Shown here: positions 1 through 12,650 of the stretch, one piece after another
Position numbering within the stretch: position 1 is the first letter of the stretch
Layout: each line of letters opens with the position of its first letter
DNA from: Zeugodacus cucurbitae
Lineage: Eukaryota > Arthropoda > Insecta > Diptera > Tephritidae
Direction of reading: 5' to 3'
Assembly: GCF_028554725.1 (NCBI RefSeq)
Contig: NC_071668.1
Coordinates: forward strand, 29,428,501-29,492,500
Length of the DNA stretch: 64,000 nucleotides
Program-made: the position numbers and the translations under genes
The notes under the pieces: generated by a model
What the model saw: only the letters and a program-made list of their open reading frames with translations
Told to the model about the DNA's origin: nothing
The model's database searches: none

Positions 1-3000
1 CACGGGAAAAATTAGTCTGGTTCAATACCCAGAAAAACGAATATTTGCCGTCTAGTGTAATGATGTTCCAGAATTACCTCTTGTTAAACGATTACCAACA
101 AACAGAATTCCATTCTGGAAAGTGCGTCGGATTTTGATATTGATTTATATGTATAATATATTTCGGCTGAACAGACGGTTCAGAGGGGTTTTTCATAGTT
201 CCAAAAAACCTCTACAATCATATTAGCTTTCGAGAGAACAAAAAGGAGAATATGAGCATGTTTTGTAATCAGTGAAAAGGGCACGGAAGAGTGGTTGATC
301 GAATATAACTTTTTTATGAGTATATACGTGCATATAGTTTATATACGCTGGAAAGGAAGAACTTATATTTTGTATGCCTTATCTGCTATGAAGAATACTG
401 ACTTAACTATATCCCTCTCTAACAAAATTCTAACGCTGCAAGCCCCGCATAGTCTAGTGTGATTTATAGCCTTTCAAAATATTTTGCAAAAAACATTACA
501 CCAACAACAAAAACAAGCCCAAGGTGAAAGTGCTAATAGAAGTGTCATTAAATAAGACATACAGAAGGTGAATTATTTACACTCACTCAAACAATTTTAC
601 GTCAATTAGTGGCAATTCATGAAGTGATACAAATGAAGTAAAAAATAGAATACAAAAAGGTGGAGAAAACACCAAAACGACAGCAAGTAATGCACAAAAT
701 AAGAAAATAGCAACAACTTGGAGCGAGTGCTTGCGTCAGAATAGCGACCGAACCCAAACACCCACAAGCAATTACTAGGAAATTGATCAGATACACCAAG
801 CAATAGAAAAGGAAACAAAAATATGCGCAGAAACAATGGAAGACAAGCAGCAACCGGCAAAAAGAAAAATAAACCGAAATTTCGCAAACAACGTCGACAA
901 AGCGCACTAACGAAGATACGAACGAGCAATGGAGATTTCGCGGTGGTATTTTATACATACGTACGTACAGGTATATAGATCTAACAGAAAAACGAGTTTG
1001 GGTATGTGGCGATAGAGTGCCTACGATAAAGCGTCTACAAGTTGGGAAGGTTCGCCCGCAGACACTTGCAATTAAAGTTCCAGCTTGATTGCTGGTCACC
1101 TGGAAGCCATATATACATATATATACGGATATATAGTATGTATGAATGTGTGTGCATTCATATTTTCAACTTACTCGTGCACTTTGTTCGCTCTAGTCAA
1201 TTTCATTTTGCGTTTGTCTGCCTGGCAAAAGCCAAAGGAAAAATGTGTTGAGTCGAAGGTAGACACGTGATGATTTTTTACGTTTTACGTTTTTTCTCCA
1301 CTAGTTTCAAGCGGTTAACGCGGCGCACCCAAGCTTTTGCAAACAATAAAAAATTGCAACAAAAGTTTAGATTTTGTATTTCCAGTTAAATTTTTTTGTT
1401 TTTGTTTTTCATCATTTCGCTTGCTTTATTGGCTTTATTGTTTGGCGTATTCGCTACACGCTCCGCGGCGTAGAAAATCGCCAAATCACTACAATGAAAA
1501 TTGCTTCACGCGAGAATAATAGTCGCGAACTTTTAAGTAATGTGGGATTTGAATTTGTGGTCTTTGGAAATAGTGTAATTTGAGTTGTTGAGTTTGTTTG
1601 TGGGACCCATTTTATTCCACAGGGACTACAAGGCGTGGACATAAGCTTCATCTTTGTAGTGTACTTTAAATTCGGAAAAAATCCCGATTCTTCAGAGTTC
1701 CGTTAATTAACATAGCTTCATGTTTGATGAGTTGAACAATAATGCAGATATTTGTGGTGATATTATGACATATTCTATCGGTATATATCTCTAAGAAACT
1801 TACATACATACATATGAAAGTCAGAATATAGTAAAACCGTTGAAGTCCAGTTTATAAGAATGAAGATTTTGACAGTTTTGTTTCATGACAACAAAGTAAT
1901 TATTGTTGGTGACGTCAATGAATGTTTTTGGTTACGATAATGAAGTGGCTTGTCGTAATCTTCGAAATCAATGATAATTAATTAAAGTTATATAACATTT
2001 CGTTAATTTGTACGTATTGGACCACTCAAGGAGGCTTGGCGACTCACACTAACAGCACATAACACCTTTTTGGTAGATTTTTTATGTTTGTTTATGCTTT
2101 TGCTATTAACCATTGTGTTTTGAGGTTTCTTGTAAACGATCGCGTCAGCCTTGAATTATTTAAGATTTCATTTATTTGAAATTATCTAAAAATATAATTA
2201 CGAGTATGTATAGTATATTTGTATGGTCGCAAATGACACTATTTTCAGATACTATTGTAATTAAGTACATATATGCCTATTATATAAACCAGTTATTCAT
2301 TAGCAAAATGTCGTTAAAAATTTGTAAATGTACTATAATGTCTATGAATGAGATGATTGTAATGGGAGTGCTAAATATTTGCTAGACTGCTATCGCAAGT
2401 TTTCTTGAAAGCTTCTTGTCTTCTTTCTAATCAACTCGGATTAACTGTAATTTTATCATATATTGAAATGAGAGTAGTACCGATAAGGCTAAGTGGCTTT
2501 AAAATCTTTAGCATTGTAAATATTAACTATCTTCGATTCAGCAAGTTTTTAAGAATAGCATAGTAGAGGTAACGAGATCTCTGTCCCTTCGTTAATAGTT
2601 TGATGGATATATGCTCTCTTGCGACACCAAATATTGTTTTTGTAATCCTTCTGTGGGGACACAACACATCTGGCAACACTAATTCAATTATATTACATCC
2701 CCATTTCCAGACATCTCCTGAATAGAATTACCCCAGCGACGAGAACAGAAAGTACGCGGTAAAGCCATATTACTCTTAAGCCAACTCTTGTGAAATACAG
2801 ATAATTGATAAATCTTTTGTCTCGAATTCAACTTGGCTCTGTAACTTGATAGTTAGTCACGAATTGAGTGTGAACACATTTTATGTTTATATTTAGGAAA
2901 ATCGTATCAAAACCACTTACAATAAAAAAATCTCTGGAAATACGCAACATTAGCTAGAAATTATATTACAAAGGTGAAATAAAACAATAAATCTAAGAAA

Positions 3001-3885
3001 TTACATTAAGTTTTGAAACTTTGTTTGGTATTATCTAAACACATATCCTATTCATTTTAAGCATCGCCTACAAAGACGTCTAGTTTTGCCTTCATCTTCC
3101 CCCCTAACTAATTATATTATCATAGTAAGATGCTTTCATAAGATACTGATTTTTGTATTTTCTTCAATTCTTGCTTTCTTTCGTATCATATAACGTAGTT
3201 TGTAAACAGCGCTTCATTCGATTTCATACAAATTTCATCATTGCATTTCACATCTTTCCAGTAAAGTGAGCATATTGCTCGCTGCGCTTCATTTGCGCAT
3301 TTGCTGCTCTGCTTTCTGTGCCAAGTGCACTTTATTAGAAACACATCCGCGTTCTTGCATTCGTTTGCTGGAGCGCCTACCAACATCATTTCCAACTCAT
3401 TTTGTTGCTCTTCTTGCCGCCATTTGGAAGTTATTTCGCAGCAATGCATTTCCTCTTTCGGCAAATGACGTTAACAGCTCGTCAGCAATTGCAACAGAAG
3501 CAACAGCAGACGGCATCGCCTGCGCCAGCATCACAATTCTCCGTTACAATTGAATCCATTTGAACTTTGCAGTGTGTGAATTACCTCATCAGTGTGCCAC
3601 TTCTGTCGAACAATGCGCATAAAGTATACGTAGATATGTATTCATATGCACTTCTTATTCTTTACAAAGTTGCTGTAATAAAATAAGAAATAAGAACTTG
3701 TATATTTATGAATGCTTATGTACATGTATTCTCGTGGATATTTGTGTTCGAGTTTCGAGATTCACCATCACACTTCGAAGAGTCGCGAGGAACTTCGTTA
3801 GCGACGAGAGAAAAATTTCATTTATACGCAGAAGCAAGTTTTAATCAAGATTTCCAAGTAATATTCTGTAATAACACAGGCACGT
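1..3885. other. non-coding stretch, no gene seen
   Basis: AT-rich sequence with short scattered open frames on both strands. None has a recognisable domain or a convincing splice pattern. Small runs such as ACGTTTTACGTTTT near 1280 and TACATACATACATA near 1803 are ordinary simple sequence. Confidence 0.6.
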
Positions 3886-4130
3886 AAAAAAAATTCCGAG
3901 GTCCCCTTAAGCATAACCCCAAAAAAACAAAATGGCGGACAGCATTTTTAAAAATTCATCGGAATCTCTTGAAACCTGGGGGTTTTCGGGGTCGCTGATT
4001 ACTATTCCGTCGGGTTTTCAAAATTCAAAAAATGCGTCCTCCATCATTTTTGAATAAATCATCGGAATATCTTAAAACTCTTTACTTGGGGGTTCTGGGG
4101 TCGCTATAATCATTCTGATCTGAATGTAAT
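3886..4130. repeat. two diverged tandem units of a 'GGGGTCGCTGATTAC' repeat
   Basis: Two units of roughly 100-110 bp follow each other. Each has a stretch like 'CATCGGAATCTCTTGAAA', then 'GGGGGTTTTCGGGGTCGCT' (3978-3996) or 'GGGGGTTCTGGGGTCGCT' (4088-4105), then an AT-rich tail. The 'AAAATGGCGGAC' motif at 3930 precedes the first. From memory this resembles a dispersed repeat seen in other arthropod genomes; that link is not verified. Confidence 0.55.
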
Positions 4131-6302
4131 GTAACTAAAAAGAAATCATGATAAAGTAAAAAAAGATTTCTTGTATTAAAAGGTAATTGGAAAACTACTA
4201 AAATTTTGTAAAATTTGAGGTTGAGTTGTTTACTTAATGATTCCCTCTACTATAAAATTAAAAATATTGTCAAAGTTGATTTCGTAACGCAAAAACAATT
4301 AATGAATTCTTTAGTTTAGCACAACTCAAGAGTAGCCTGCATCTTCTGCTTATTGCTACAGATGCCAAGTCATTAAATTTTTATTATAATTTCAACCGAG
4401 AGCTCTCGGTAATATGGTAGACCTTGCTTTAGTACCTATAGATCCTATACATCTCTTATATGATATGTAGATACTACTTGTATCAAAATAATAGATATTG
4501 CTCTCTTCATACAGATCCCTTAGTTCTAAAGCTTTCAAACGGCGAATTTCACCGTTTGTTTAACTTCGATATAATAATTTATTCTATTGATAAATTAAAT
4601 TTTAGTATAAGTTTTGGAGTTACTTGCGTAAGAGTATATTATATATTTAAGTATTTATGGCATGCAAGCCACTCGCTGAAACAAAACAATTTCTTCTCAT
4701 AGCGGCACGCATTTCCCTTCGCAATCAATGGGGCAGTCTTCGCCCACACAAACCCATGTAGTACCCCGTAAATAATAATCTATGCAACACACAAGTCATA
4801 CCCGTCTCCGGGAAATTTGTGTTCAATCTCTGTCTGAAGCATCTTCGTCGATTTCACAAAGTGTATGCACTTGAAATTTCAGAAAGAAGAAGCATGCAAT
4901 GCAATGAGTGAAGTATTAATTTTGTCTCAGAATTTTACACTTTTACACTTCCTGATGGAAGTTCTATGGCCATATGCTTATGCAATAGTAAAGCGAGAGC
5001 ATGTGCATACATACATATGTACATACTTTGCTGCTTCGTGCGACAAGTTCGATGAAGCTTCACACAGTACATTTACATGTATTTGGCTAAACTGGTTTTA
5101 CATTGCCAGAATGGAAGATCTTGCTATGTATGCGTGTATGTATGAATATAGACGTATAAAAATATATATAGGTAAATGTAAATGTATATATCTGTAAGTA
5201 CTTGAGCATGAACTCCAGATTCCATCGTTGAAGTTGTCGTGCTCTTAAATGAAGCTTGTTCGTTGCCATATACTCAAAAATTCTCCAGATATATGTATGT
5301 ATATTTATACATGCAGATTAAAGACGAAGATCCACACAAAGCCAAAATGTACACAAACAGTTAGTATTAGGGCGATGTTTAAGAATATGACATGTTATAT
5401 CTTGCAAAATTAAATATTTATCTACATTATACATAAGAATATACATACATACATATGCTAATAACAACAACAATTAAATGAATGTTGAATTTATTAATAT
5501 TATCCTCATTCATTGGCACACCCTAATGCAAATGCTCATATGTATGTTGCTTATTCGTTTAAGCCATTACAGTTGTTTTGGCCTTTAACGTCTTCGAATT
5601 TAATTTGGTTTTGCGGTGATAAAGAAATTTACAAAAGAATGAATATGAAAAGAGCGACGAGACGGTCAAGAAAGTGACGACACCAACTAATGACCGCAAC
5701 AGTCTTGGTCACGCCTGTAAAATTATGCAACAATTTCATGGAAAGATTCTTATCTTAACTGTAAAGAAATTTAGAATTGTACACAGTTGCTTTTTTTTGA
5801 CGGAGAAGTTGAAAATGTCGCCGCACATAAAAATAAGTTATTTAACGAACAAAGGCTTGAACGGTTTGCCGAAATTACATAACGGTGTTGTACATAAATT
5901 TTCGAAATAGCAAAGCTAGATGCGATGTGAATGACAGCTTTAAAGTGTGCGGAGGTCCACAATGTAATGGTTGGAAACAATAAATTTCTTTGAAATTGGA
6001 AATCGAATGAGTACAAAATAAAATAGACGAAGACTTTGTCACTAACACTAAATCATTTTAAATTTTTACTTACTATTTTTTTTACTATTCATACTGAAAT
6101 TTTCATTGGTTAGGTTTGGATATAATCCTGGACTGGTAAAAGAAGTGTGGGCAAAAGCGAGTTTCAAGTATATAAGTCATGGAATTCATATTCACATTAG
6201 AAGTTATGTACATTACCACCTACGAGATCTAGAGAAGAACTGATTCGATAATGGAACTAAAGATTTTCCAAAGTTTAGTTTATTTATTGTATTACAATAT
6301 GA
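4131..6302. other. non-coding stretch, no gene seen
   Basis: AT-rich with many TACATA/TATGTA microsatellite-like runs (for example 5008-5030, 5447-5456). No frame here shows a domain or good splice borders. Confidence 0.6.
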
Positions 6303-6990
6303 GCCACTTTAGGTTAGGTTGCAAGACTTTTTCCCAGAGTGACACTCGTATACTATGAAAAACGTTCCTTTGAGAATCCAGGCTCCCCCCTAGTTTAGAT
6401 ATCAGAAGTCGACAAAGCGCTCTGAACCTACTACAACTATCACTCTTCATCCTCCTCCTGGCAGATTTTTAACCTTACAGCGTGGATCCCAATGGGGCAA
6501 TTGCCAGTTAGAAACCCTACGGCTAAGGAGAGGTGACTTTTACTGAGGGCGAAGCTCAGTAGAGCTGTTGCGATTCACATTAGACCAACAAAATCTGGCG
6601 ACTCCGCAAGTTGCAAGTGTCTGACACAGACCAGTCTAATCGAAAAGTATAACAATTCCACTGATAGTGAAGATAAGCCTTCCTTGACCATCATACTATC
6701 AGAGTGGATCGTCAATCTCCGTAAAGGATGATGCGCTCCGAAGCAATATATTCGCCGCTGTCTTAATAGCAGCCACTTCCGCTTGAAAAACGTTGCAATA
6801 GTCGGGTGGCCTGGAATTAAGGTTGATGCGAAGGTCCCTAGATTGACCTCCCCCACTTACCTTTCCCTCCATCTTCGGCCCATCCATGAAGAAGCTTATC
6901 ACGCCTCTCAATATGAGCTAAGGTTAATAGACATTTGCAGCGAGGGGAGGAGGTTTCTAGTGTTTTATCTAGCCTGGCACGACTTATCTC
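6303..6990 (-). pseudogene. non-LTR retrotransposon relic, RNase H and C-terminal region
   Basis: The minus strand keeps a broken reading frame of an RNase H domain. The first part (about 6911-6700) reads FFMDGPKMEGK, with the first catalytic Asp in MDG, and then VFQAEVAAIKTAANILL, with the catalytic Glu in QAEV. The frame then shifts near 6715 and continues in another frame as TIHSDSMMVKE, where SDS carries the third acid, followed by a degraded tail toward 6303 including a CQEEDEE-like piece. RNase H domains of this kind lie downstream of the reverse transcriptase in I/R1-type insect non-LTR elements; the clade is not resolved here. Stops and frameshifts make it inactive. A related relic lies at 50170-50930 on the same strand. 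Both begin with similar text around 'GTC(G)ACAAAGCGCTC'. Confidence 0.7.
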
Positions 6991-7820
6991 ATTACAATAA
7001 GTAAAATATTGTGAACTGATGTGGAATATACTTCAAGGATTCTGATGAGTTTCTTTAACGTTAAAGTTTAGTAGTGGTTTATCAAATCTAGATTTTATAG
7101 CAAAGTTGAATTGCGATGTTCGACTGGTATTTCTTCGAGCCTTCTTTCTTCGTTTATACTATGCTATTTGAGGTTCTCATATACATTCCGAACTTTTACT
7201 AAAGAATATGCGCATTGAATGAAAACTAAAGCAGTTTTAAATAGCTAGATCTTTCTTATACTTTTACAACTTGTTTTCAATAGCTCCGCGTCAGTCATGA
7301 ATCACCAATAATTTCTAGCTGAGTGCATGAATTCGCATAAACAGCGTTGCATGGCAAAGCGAGTAAAATGCAAAATAATATTTCATTAGTTCACTTGGAA
7401 GACTGAAGACCACACACAGCTAGCCAGCGCCTCACCAGCGTCTCAGTTCAATATACTCACTGTTTATGGCTAATACTTTAATTGTGCAAAATTCATGCAA
7501 AAGAGTTAAAAAAATTTAAAAATAAACACGCAATGAGGAGAACAATGCGCGCTCATTCACTTCATCAGTTTTATTCATTGAAAAATTTGTGCTTTTCTGT
7601 GCGTCCAATAAATTTTGCCGCTTTTTGCGGTTTCTTTTGAATGCAATGCAATTGGAAATTTAATATTTTCTAGCGAAAAAGATGCTGGGCAATAACAACA
7701 ATATGCAGTTTAGCGTTAACTATGTTGGATACGTTGGATCTATTGCTGGGCGGCGGATGTTTGGAAATATGAGAAAGATTGATTTCAGTGGAATATTTAA
7801 AGTGTTAAACTCTAGGAAAA
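6991..7820. other. non-coding stretch, no gene seen
   Basis: AT-rich DNA with no supported coding frame. It ends at the first DINE-like repeat copy. Confidence 0.6.
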
Positions 7821-9035
7821 CAAGTAAGGAAGGGCTAAGTTCGGGTGTAGCCGATCATTTTATACTCTCGCAATTTATTTATTTAACTTTATTTATATTA
7901 TATAATACACAATTTACCCACATATTCGTCATATATATTGTATAAAGTCCATTGAAAGTTGGAAACCCTAACATTAGGTTAGAAGCACCGAGGTCCTCAT
8001 GTTCGATACATGGGGCCTTGAAGACCAATGGTCCGATTTCGGCGATTTTTAGAATGGGGTTTCCACACTATAAAGGTAGTATTTGTGCAAAGTTCTGCAT
8101 CGATATCTTCACTAGTGCTTCCTTTATATATTGTAAAGTTAACGATTCAGATCGTCTTCAAAGTTCTGGTATATAGGCAGTAGGCGTGGTTGTGAAGCGA
8201 TTTTTCCTATTTTCACAACATATCATTGGGATGTAAGGAAACTATTACAAACCAAGTTTCATTGAAATCGGTAGAGTAGTTCCTGAGATATGGTTTTTGA
8301 CCCATAAGTGGGCGACGCCACGCCCATTTTCCATTTTGTAAACAAATCTGGGTGCAGCTTTCATCTGCCATTTCGCATGTGAAATTTAGTGTTTCTGACG
8401 TTTTTCGTTAGTGAGTTAACCCACTTTTAGTAATTTTCAACCTAAACTTTGTATGGGAGGTGGGCGTGGTTATAATCCGATTTCTTTCATTTTTGGACTG
8501 CATTAGGAAGTGGCTAAAAACAACGGCTGCAGAAAGTTTGGTTTATATAGCTCTATTGGTTTGCGAGATATGTACAAAAAACTTATTAGGGGGCGGGGCC
8601 ACGCCTACTTCCCCAAAAAATTTACATCCAAATATGCCCCTCCCTAATACGATCCTATGTTCCAAATTTTATTTCCATAGCTTTATTTATGGCTTAGTTA
8701 TGGCACTTTATGTGTTTTCGGATTTCGCCATTTTGTGGGCGTGGCAGTGGTCCGATTTTGCTCATTTTCGAAAGCAACCTTCCTATGATGCCAAAAAATA
8801 AGTGTGCCAAGTTTCATCAAGATATCTTAATTTTTACTCAAGTTACAGCTTGCACAGACGGACGGACGGACGGACGGACAGACAGACATTCGGATTTGAA
8901 CTCCACTCTTCACCCTGATCACTTTGGTATATATAACCCTATATCTAACTCGTTTACTTTTGGGTGTTACAAACAACCGTTATGTGAACAAAACTATAAT
9001 ACTCTCTTTAGCAACATTTGTTGCGAGAGTATAAA
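7821..9035 (-). mobile_element. DINE-1/HINE-like repeat, copy A (subfamily 1, complete)
   Basis: Essentially full-length copy in reverse orientation. It opens with the inverse of the family 3' end (CAAGTAAGGAAGGGCTAAG, then a hairpin whose stem is mutated to TTCGGGTGTAGCCGATC), then TTTTATACTCTCGCAA. It closes with TTGCGAGAGTATAAA at about 9021-9035. Inside are a GACG-rich core and repeated 'GTGGGCGTGG'/'CCACGCCCA' blocks. The match to Drosophila DINE-1/INE-1 (Helentron-associated) is structural: subterminal inverted repeats, a 3' hairpin, a TTGTT end and a GTCC-rich core. The short open frames inside are not genes. Subfamily 1 is marked by 'AGAAGCACCGAGGTCCTC' near 7982. Confidence 0.8.
8857..8887. 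repeat. GACG/GACA tetranucleotide core of repeat copy A
   Basis: Seven or so tandem tetranucleotides, GACG then GACA. The same site in other copies has fewer units (11777-11799, 44356-44378) or is rearranged, so the core varies in length between copies, as the central microsatellite of DINE-1 elements does. Confidence 0.85.
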
Positions 9036-10194
9036 TATATAAAAATAAACACAAACAATATATCCATAAATATATACAATTTACTACAAATAACTGTACA
9101 CACGCAAGCATGCATTTAGCGCTCAACTAATGCGAGTCACCTACGACTCGTATACATTGAAACCTTGAACTTGATTCGCTACTTTTTCATCGCAACCCGT
9201 TGTGCCGTACAAATTTATTATGGCAATTTACGGTTATTGCGACGCGTTCGGGCGCCTTGTGAGCACCTAACGCCGGACCGCCGCTGGTGGGTACATTTTA
9301 TGGCGATAATCTTTTAGAATTTAATTTCGCAGAACATTGAAACATATTGTCATAAATAAGCGACTTCCTGTCGAAGCAGTCGAGTGTCTCGCGAAAATGC
9401 AACCCGAGGCGATGAACCGGTGGCTAGCGGTTGAGTGGGTAGTGGCGCACGCCATGTAAAGTCGATTGAAGCGTGCGACAAGCGCGACTGAGAAAATGCG
9501 ATGATTTATAGATATGTACATATTTAGATATGCAAGTATGCATATCTATGAGAATATCTTGACTTTGTGAATTTCAGCTTCAGCTAACTTGATAGGCAGC
9601 GCTGCTCATTTTTCGCAATTCCATATGAAGAATGCCTGCAATTTGACTTCTTTTGTTCTACGCGCATGAGATTTTAATTTTTATTCATTTGCACGAAATT
9701 TCATTTCTCCCACATTAATGTGGTTAAGTGTTGCAGCAAACCTAATTTAACGACCGTATGTGTTGGTTTTAATTAAAATCCTAGAAGAGGCAGGCGCACA
9801 ATTAATAAAGCTGCGTGGAAGACGAAAATACAATTGTGGCGTAACTTTTCGTAGAATGCGTTGACCAAAGAATTACAAACCAAAATAGAAGAGAAACATA
9901 TTAGGGAGTGATGTGTCGGCGATTGCACTGCTGGCAGTTAAAAAAATTTAATAGTCCTGCGGTTCCAGAATGCTATTCAAAGCAGACGGCTATATTTATA
10001 CACACAAGTATACATTTATATAAATATGTGAATATGTATGCCCTAATGCATTTAACTACCCTGAAAGAAATTGCGGTCTAGTTTTGAAATGAGCGAAAAT
10101 GATTTCGTAAGTTTATTTCGATGCTTTCACTTTTCATTGGCTGGAAGAAGCAAATTGCCATAAATAAATAAGACTTTCAAAAATTAGAATCTAT
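9036..10194. other. non-coding stretch, no gene seen
   Basis: Mixed AT-rich and moderately GC-rich DNA (9220-9300 is richer in CpG). No frame has a recognisable domain. Confidence 0.6.
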
Positions 10195-10848
10195 TTTTAT
10201 ACACCCAAAACTAAACGAGTTAGATATAGGGTTATATATACCAAAGTGATCAGGGTGAAGAGTGGAGTTCAAATCCGAATGTCTGTCTATACGTCCGTCC
10301 GTCAGTCTGTGCAAGCTGTAACTTGAGTAAAAATTAAGATATCTTAATGAAACTTGGCACACTTATTTCTTGGCACCATAGGAAGGTTGCTTTCGAAAAT
10401 GAGCAAAATCCACTGCCACGCCCACAAAATGGCGTAAACCTAAAACACATAAAGTGCCATAACTAAGCCATAAATAAAGCTATGGAAATAAAATTTGGTA
10501 TGAAGGATCGCACTATGAAGGGGCATATTTGAATGTAATTGTTTTGGGGAGGTGGGCCCCCAAATAGGTTTTTTGTACATATCTCAGAAACCAATAGAGC
10601 TATATAAACCAAACTTCTTGATACAGTCCAAAAATGAAAGAAATCAGATAATAACCACGCCCACCTCCCATACAAAGGTTAGGTTGAAAATTACTAAAAG
10701 TGGGTTAACTCACTAACGAAAAACGTCAGAAACACTAAATTTTACATAAGAAATGGCAGATGAAAGCTGCACTCAAATTTTTTTACAAAATGGAAAATGA
10801 GCGTGGCGTCGCCCACTTATGGGTCAAAAAACATATCTCAGGAACTAC
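10195..10848 (+). mobile_element. DINE-1/HINE-like repeat, copy B1 (left half only)
   Basis: Left half of the family in forward orientation. TTTTATA (10195-10201) runs directly into CACCCAAAACTAAACGAG, so about 65 bases between the terminal repeat and this block are missing compared with other copies. The homology stops abruptly at 'CAGGAACTAC' (10848), where copy B2 begins in the opposite orientation. It shares 'CACGCCCACAAAATGGCG' (10418-10435) and the 'GTTAACTCACTAACGAAAAA' block with all copies. Confidence 0.8.
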
Positions 10849-11879
10849 AATTTGACCCACATATTCGTCATATATATTGTATAAAGTCCTTAATATTAGG
10901 TTAGAAGCACCGAGGTCCTCGTGTTCGATATATGGGGCCTTAAAACCTATGGTCCGATTTCGGTGATTTTTAGAATGGGGCTGACACAATATAAACGTAG
11001 TATTTGTGCAAAGTTCTGCATCGATATCTTCACTAGTGCTTACTTTATACATTGTAAAGTTAACGATTCAGATCATCTTCTAAGTTCTGGTATATAGGAA
11101 GTAGGCGTGGTTGTGAAGCGATTTGGCCTATTTTCACAACATATCATTGGGAAGTCAGGAAACTATTACAAATCAAGTTTCATTGAAATCGGTCGAGTAG
11201 TTCCTGAGGTATGGTTTTTGACCCATAAGTGGGCGACGCCACGCCCATTTTCCATTTTGTAAAATAATCTGGGTGCAGCTTTCATCTGTAATTTCGCATG
11301 TGAAATTTAGTGTTTCTGACGTTTTTCGTTAGTGAGTTAACCCACTTTTAATAATTTTCAACCTAACTTTTGTATGGGAGGTGGGCGTGGCTATGATCAG
11401 ATTTCTTTCATTTTTGGACTGTATTAGGAAGTGGCTAAAAAAACGACTGCAGAAAGTTTGGTTGATATAGCTCTATTGGTTTGCGAGATATGTACAAAAA
11501 ACTTAGTAGGGGGCGGGGCCACGCCCACTTCCCCGAAAAAATTACATTGAAATATGCCCCTTCATAGTGCAATCCTTCATACCAAATTTTTTTTCCATAG
11601 TTTTATTTATGGCTTAGTTATGGCACTTTATGTGTTTTCGGTTTTCGCCATTTTGTGGGCGTGGCAGTGGTCCGATTTTGCTCATTTTCGAAAGAAACCT
11701 TCCTATCGTGCCAAGAAATAAGTGTGCCAAGTTTCATCGAGATATCTTAATTTTTACTCAAGTTACAGCTTGTACAGACGGACGGACGGACAGACAGACA
11801 TTCGGATTTGAACTCCACTCTTCACCCTGATCACTTTGGTATATATAACTCTATATCTAACTCGTTTAGTTTTGGGTGT
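10201..11879. repeat. large inverted repeat formed by copies B1 and B2
   Basis: The arms are 10201-10848 and 11197-11879. Their outer ends are ACACCCAAAACTAAACGAG and its complement CTCGTTTAGTTTTGGGTGT; their inner ends are CAGGAACTAC and its complement GTAGTTCCTG. The spacer is about 348 bp. The arms match closely by eye with scattered substitutions and small gaps. A transcript through the locus could fold into a hairpin of about 650 bp. Confidence 0.8.
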
Positions 11880-11948
11880 TACAAACAACCGTTATGTGAA
11901 CAAAACTATAATGCTCTATTTAGCAACATTTGTTGCGAGAGTATAAAA
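10849..11948 (-). mobile_element. DINE-1/HINE-like repeat, copy B2 (lacks its 3' hairpin end)
   Basis: Reverse-orientation copy of subfamily 1. It starts at 'AATTTGACCCACATATTCG', about 95 bases inside the family's hairpin end, and runs to GTTGCGAGAGTATAAAA (about 11932-11948). The hairpin and TTGTT end are absent because the sequence is joined directly to copy B1. Confidence 0.8.
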
Positions 11949-12650
11949 ATCTTTACTAGTTAGTGCAATAATCGGATAACCGGTTCCTACGTTAGTGCTA
12001 CGTTTACATAGTTTACCACCAAAAATGTTATTTAATTGTATTTATACAAATTGATAAGTTCTGAATGAAAGATCACTAGACATTTTTAATTCAGCACTAT
12101 TCCAATATCACTGCAGGGTATGTTGCCAGATACCACCAAACACATTCGTATTCATTTGTATATTCGAAACCCCCATGACTGCAATGCCAAGGGAAAGGAT
12201 AACTCAAATATAATAAAGGAATGGTGTACGTGCATAAATTATGGCTTGAGATCGTAAATTGCCACATAAATGAGCTTAATATATATGTAAGTGTGGTATA
12301 TGTAGGTATAAATATAGCTGCACATTTAGCCCACGAAAGCCGGTCAAACAAATTAAAAACGGCAAGGTTTTATGACTAGTATGAATATAAAATATAGCTG
12401 TACCTATAACTTACTTCAGAAATACAAATCTAGATTTCTTTGCTCAATTTGAGCTGTGAAAAGTGTGAGGGTGTGCAATAAATAATGGAAATACATTTGA
12501 ACTTGTCCACAAGAAAACGTTCAAAATAAGATTTTTGGATATATTCTTAAATGTAAAATTTAAGTAAATAAGTACTTGAATATATAGGTCAAGCTCATCT
12601 TGTGATTTGTGCCGGGGGAAAATCGGTATTTTAGGTGATTGAACTTGAAT
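11949..12650. other. non-coding stretch, no gene seen
   Basis: AT-rich spacer between two repeat copies with no supported coding frame. Confidence 0.6.

Noticed and set aside
617..1099. 160-codon minus-strand frame
   Set aside because: Low-complexity, hydrophobic translation of AT-rich DNA, with overlapping frames on the same strand and no splice or domain support.
8710..9042. Open frame encoding a peptide that recurs at 11630-11830 and 44209-44409
   Set aside because: The recurrence comes from nucleotide-level repeat copies. The frame ends at different places in each copy, spans a variable GACG run and has no domain.
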